A stretch of DNA of 64,000 nucleotides, from assembly GCA_014529385.2 (NCBI GenBank), contig CM043959.1, positions 10,690,809-10,754,808 on the forward strand. Reading direction: 5' to 3'. Source of the DNA: Adiantum capillus-veneris (taxonomy: Eukaryota; Streptophyta; Polypodiopsida; Polypodiales; Pteridaceae). Each line of letters opens with the position of its first letter. Position 1 is the stretch's first letter. The notes under the pieces were generated by a model. That model was not told where the DNA came from. It did no database searches and saw only the letters and a program-made list of their open reading frames with translations. This document shows, one piece after another, positions 60,165-64,000 of the stretch. Made by a program: the position numbers and the translations under genes.

Positions 60165-63100
60165 GTATGAGTATGCATGATTCTTGCAATCCCAAATGCT
60201 AACAACACACCGGTTGGGGCAACCCATCATTCTTTTTACACGGGCATGTGTATGTGTGTGAAAATGTGGAGCACACTCTGTAGAGGAGGGACACATAAGG
60301 TCCTCTTTGAGCCAGAGTGTGTGTGTGTGTAGCAGTTCTAAATATATAAAATTATACGCAAACGAACACTAACTGTTCACAGACAACAATTCTAGAAAAG
60401 TACAGTGGCTTTGCACAGTAATTTATTTACAGTTCAAAATAAATTATGTACAAGGTAATGAAGATAACAAAATACAGCTCAAGTATCCTTAAGCCCAAAG
60501 TCTGGGAAATCTTGTATCACACTACGAGATCCACCATTTGTTAAGAACTGGACGTTTTAATTAAGGAAGGTAGCCCTCAGCTGCACCCATAGCCACAAGA
60601 AAACAGTTCAATAGCACGTGACTGTACGCAGGTGATGTTGGGCATCCCAGTTGTTATCCATGTCACCATAAAAAAAACATAGTTCTTAACTTTAAATATA
60701 TGATTTTTAAAAAAAAATAAAATGGTAAGAACGAAGATCCTTGGCTTCTCAGCCAATCTGATACAGACGGTACCCAACCCCATAGAGCAGCCATAAATTC
60801 TCTTTTATTTTTTTCAAACATCGTAATATTAACAATCTTTAAAAAAAATCAAGTGGTAAAACAAATTTCCAGAACTTCATCCTTAACAAGATTATTCCAT
60901 TTGAAAAAATACCCACTACCTTGTCTATCAACAACATTTGTAATAGAGCCTCATCTTCGGGACTTATTTTATAATCGGGCTGAGATATCCCCCAAAATAA
61001 TTTTAGTTTTAACCACTTATTACCTAGAGGAGATACCCCTTCTTTAGAGAAAAATCATAACATTATTCCCAAAGTTCCTTATTTTTATGTTATGTCATTC
61101 CTACTGCTGCCATATGCCAGCTAACAAATGTATACTACAATATGTTGGACCACTTAGTCATAGTGAGCCAACTTAGACTCGGTCCAAAAAAAAAAATTTA
61201 CCAATCTCAGGTTATGCCCAGCCAGAGGGAACTGTATGCCATGCTCAACATCATATCATGCATTCCTTCCTATCAACTATCACAAGTTAGGGTAGTAACA
61301 CTGAAGTAATCTGTAAATTCAGAGTATCCTTTTAGTTAAATCCAAAAAAAAACCTTTGCTATAAAAAACATCAGATTTAACCAGCCTGGATCCACTTAAG
61401 GTCACTATATGTTTTACCTTGTGGTATCGAGATCAAACTTACTAGTAAGATGTTAGGTAAGGCTAAGTGCCTATATACTTTAAATGAGAAAAAGAAGCCA
61501 GCAGAAGAAGTTAAGAAGGATTTGAGAAGCCAAGGTTCGACCGAACTTCTGCTATCAGAAATATGTTACCTCTTTGAACTAAGTGATAGGTTAATCAGAA
61601 CCTACCTCTATGACAATGCTGAAAAAACCAGTTAAAACTTGCATTTTATTTAACCTTAGTCCGGTATGTGAAGTCAGCATCAAGGGCACCATACCAGAAG
61701 CCGGTACACAGAATAACCTTTTTAGCCGCTTCAGTACACTAGGCTACCGGAAAACAAAGTTGAGTTTTTTTTTTTTTTTAACACATTTAATCTTATAGTC
61801 GGGTATGCGAAATCTATCATACCCTGCTGTAAAGTAATATGTCTGGCCACTATTTCCAAAAAAACACTTTCGAATGACCTCTAAATCCTCTCATGTAGTT
61901 TTTTTTTTTTTTAAATAGGCACCAGATTTTAGTAACAGATTCAATTCGGAGTAAGTCCTTTTTTCCGAAATTACCTCAGCAAAGTCACCAAACTAATCCA
62001 ACCACTTACAACTATCTCATTCTTTTAGTGTAAGACATGTTATTTTCAGATCTGCAGTACACCATTCATGAGTACATTACCCTTTTGAGTAACAATATTA
62101 CCCGAGTCAACACTATATACCCTTCATGTCCTTTATCCTCATTTTTATGCAGTCAAAGGATAAGACATACACCTGACAATCAGCTTTTTTCCAAAAATAT
62201 ATATATAGGACATACAAAAAAACCAGTTAGACAGTCTCCCCTCTTTTTTAATTTTATTTCCATCAAACATTACTCAGTAGATACTGGTTTATTTTAACGC
62301 ATTCTTCATGCCAAGAAGAGCCATGTTTCGGAGCCAGTCTCCCAGTACTTTTACATAGCAAAAACACATCTTTAGTCGAAGCAAAACCCCATTCCATAAA
62401 CTTTTCTCCCTATGAATTTTTTTTAAGAACAGTCATCAGAGCAAGAAAAAGCCGTCTACCTACCTGGTTTTTTTTAAACAAAGTATCAGAATAAAAAAAT
62501 CTTGTTAACCTGAAGATTAGGAGGTAATTCTTAGTTTAACTTGAGCCATCCACGCTTCTTCTCTTACCAGTAAGAGTCAGATTCCATAGCTAGGTTGTTT
62601 ATTTTATGAAAACAAACACCATCAGTCAAACGGATAACACATGCCAGACTCTAGAGATAATTTCAGCTTGTCACAAGAAAAAGGTCAGTATCCAACAGCA
62701 AATCAAAAAATATCCTTTAATTTATTCCAAGTTTCTTCATTCCAAAATTCGATACCTGTAATCTGAGTCTACTCAGTCTGAGGTCAGCTCATGTAAATAA
62801 CTGTACTCCGACTCCTTAGTATTTACAGCAGACATAAGTTTCTGACATTATAAGCACACTAATTTTTTGCTTATTTATTTTTTAGAACTTTGTGAATCTC
62901 TGGCTCTATGTAAAGACCAGCGAGACATACATCAACTAGTTGATCAAACCCAACTTATCATTACATTTTCCACTGCAGTCCGCTCTATAAACATGCCTTT
63001 AGACATGCTCACGTCATTTTATTCCATATCCGACAATGTCAGACTAAACCCCTCAAGAAACGATATAAAAAACCAGATTTTTCTTTCCCCATCCATTGAT

Positions 63101-63318
63101 TTCACAGACCATACACATTAGTTAAAGCAAAACCATAACTTGCATTGATGACAAGGCAAGCCAATCGTATATATCTCCTCATACACCATTCACATGAAAG
63201 CTCAGTATCCGGAGATAATTTAACAAGTTTTTTTAAGAAATTTCCAGAAAACAGTCTCAGCAAAGCTACATAGTGTATAAAGAAATTCCTTAGAGCAAGA
63301 CAGAAAATTTCTGTTAAC
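60165..63318. other. AT-rich noncoding, possibly intronic
   Basis: Many poly(T) and poly(A) runs and short pyrimidine tracts. An 84-codon open stretch at 62867-63121 follows TTTTTTAG but has no motif. A copy of CTGAAGATTAGGAG at about 62,511 repeats the donor region at about 63,319. Confidence 0.35.
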
Positions 63319-63375
63319 CTGAAGATTAGGAGATGATGACGCCTCCACACTTGCTTTCTCCGATTTTTTCGACAT
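63319..63375 (-). CDS. Possible first coding exon of a minus-strand gene
   Basis: The ATG at 63375 begins MSKKSEKASVEASSSPNLQ and ends at CAG|GTTAAC, a plausible donor (19 codons, phase 0). A 38-codon upstream ORF (63595-63479, starting MGDTDVRAWTDVLDWG) ends in front of AAG|GTGAGT, as might a 5'-UTR exon. No downstream exon was identified. Confidence 0.2.
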
Positions 63376-63630
63376 GTTTGAGCCACAGCCACCAGTAGAT
63401 GAATACGTAAAGTTTTTGAAATAACACACGCAGGAAAATGATAACAGAGACGCAGATATGTGAGTATGATAACTCACCTTAGTAGTCAAGTTTAAATAGT
63501 TGATGCTCCTCTGCAGCAGACGCGACAATTGAGTTGGACTGGTTAAGCCCCCAATCGAGGACGTCAGTCCAGGCACGTACATCAGTATCCCCCATAGCTT
63601 ATGGCCCGGAGGCAAAATCCAAAGGTTTAG

Positions 63631-63786
63631 AAGGTAAGATTCCACAATATCAACCCTACTGCTCAAGAAAACATTGCGGGGAAGTCTGTCATCGCCGCTC
63701 TTTCCAAAAAACCCTACGTGGTGGCGTGCAGAGAATGCAAGAAGGACCATAAGCCACGCTTACAGAAATTTAAGGATTTGTACTGA
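63631..63786 (+). CDS. Short open stretch with a C-x2-C pair
   Basis: The frame reads NINPTAQENIAGKSVIAALS and VVACRECKKDHKPRLQKF before a stop at 63784. It is protein-like but only 51 codons, without an ATG, and overlaps the region discussed for the minus strand. It may be a last exon or chance. Confidence 0.15.
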   Translation, partial: KVRFHNINPTAQENIAGKSVIAALSKKPYVVACRECKKDHKPRLQKFKDLY

Positions 63787-64000
63787 GACCAAGTAATGTG
63801 AAGCCAAGTCGGACAATCACCTCTACAATGGTATAGCATATATTCCCATACAAAGCCCGGTTTTTATTCACTAGACCTGATTAAATACGGTGTCGGGTAT
63901 ACACACCCCAGTAGGTATTTTTTATCTGCTATCCTAGCATGACCTTAGAAGTAAGTGGTTTTCACCAATTTATTTGTAAAGCCTGGTCAGACAGACTTCA

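Noticed and set aside
63534-63752. Plus-strand ORF starting MDWLSPQSRTSVQ as a gene
   Set aside because: The start is not supported, and a competing minus-strand reading is at least as good. Only short low-confidence calls are given for this region.

Overview
The window is nuclear DNA of a land plant with a large, repeat-rich genome. Long-LTR Ty3/gypsy elements, tRNA-iMet primer sites, chromodomain integrases, nested insertions, long GA/CA microsatellites and putative plant-type introns all fit this. The many microsatellites and very long LTRs would suit a fern or gymnosperm, but nothing here fixes the taxon. I see no bacterial genes, rRNA, tRNA or CRISPR array. Nearly all recognisable coding sequence belongs to retroelements.

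Layout. 1-5.3 kb is decayed sequence without a convincing gene. 5.35-8.59 kb holds a long lysine/glutamate-rich, coiled-coil coding region in two overlapping frames. It is followed directly by a polypurine tract and a 938-bp LTR (8.65-9.58 kb), so it looks like cargo of a non-autonomous LTR element. 9.6-10.6 kb is a broken ORF of unknown type. 10.66-30.56 kb is a minus-strand chromovirus with an approximately 4.05-kb 3' LTR that contains two tandem arrays, a decayed integrase/chromodomain region, a gag start and a truncated 5' LTR. Inside its leader sits a complete plus-strand Ty3/gypsy insertion (19,201-28,795) with a perfect 5-bp target duplication (AGTTT). 32.66-38.66 kb is a compact, recent minus-strand chromovirus with 142/143-bp LTRs and target duplication CTGAG. 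38.7-44.9 kb is noncoding, with microsatellites and a degenerate inverted-repeat array. 45.06-46.15 kb on the minus strand is a decayed reverse transcriptase-like region, possibly Penelope-like. 48.56-55.32 kb is a minus-strand non-autonomous element with 2.3-kb LTRs that carries only a gag remnant. 55.3-64 kb is AT-rich, with small tandem duplications and a few possible host exons.

Most interesting points. (1) The nested plus-strand element appears to encode an extra spliced protein. Exon 1 lies in the 5' LTR, the GT-AG intron spans the LTR/PBS junction, and exon 2 precedes gag and is followed by AATAAA signals. (2) The coiled-coil coding region next to a PPT and LTR has no gag or pol in the window. 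(3) The young 6-kb chromovirus has eight in-frame stops and no frameshift, although its LTRs differ by one base. (4) The gag-only element has a related unoccupied site in the same window, which lets its ends be defined.
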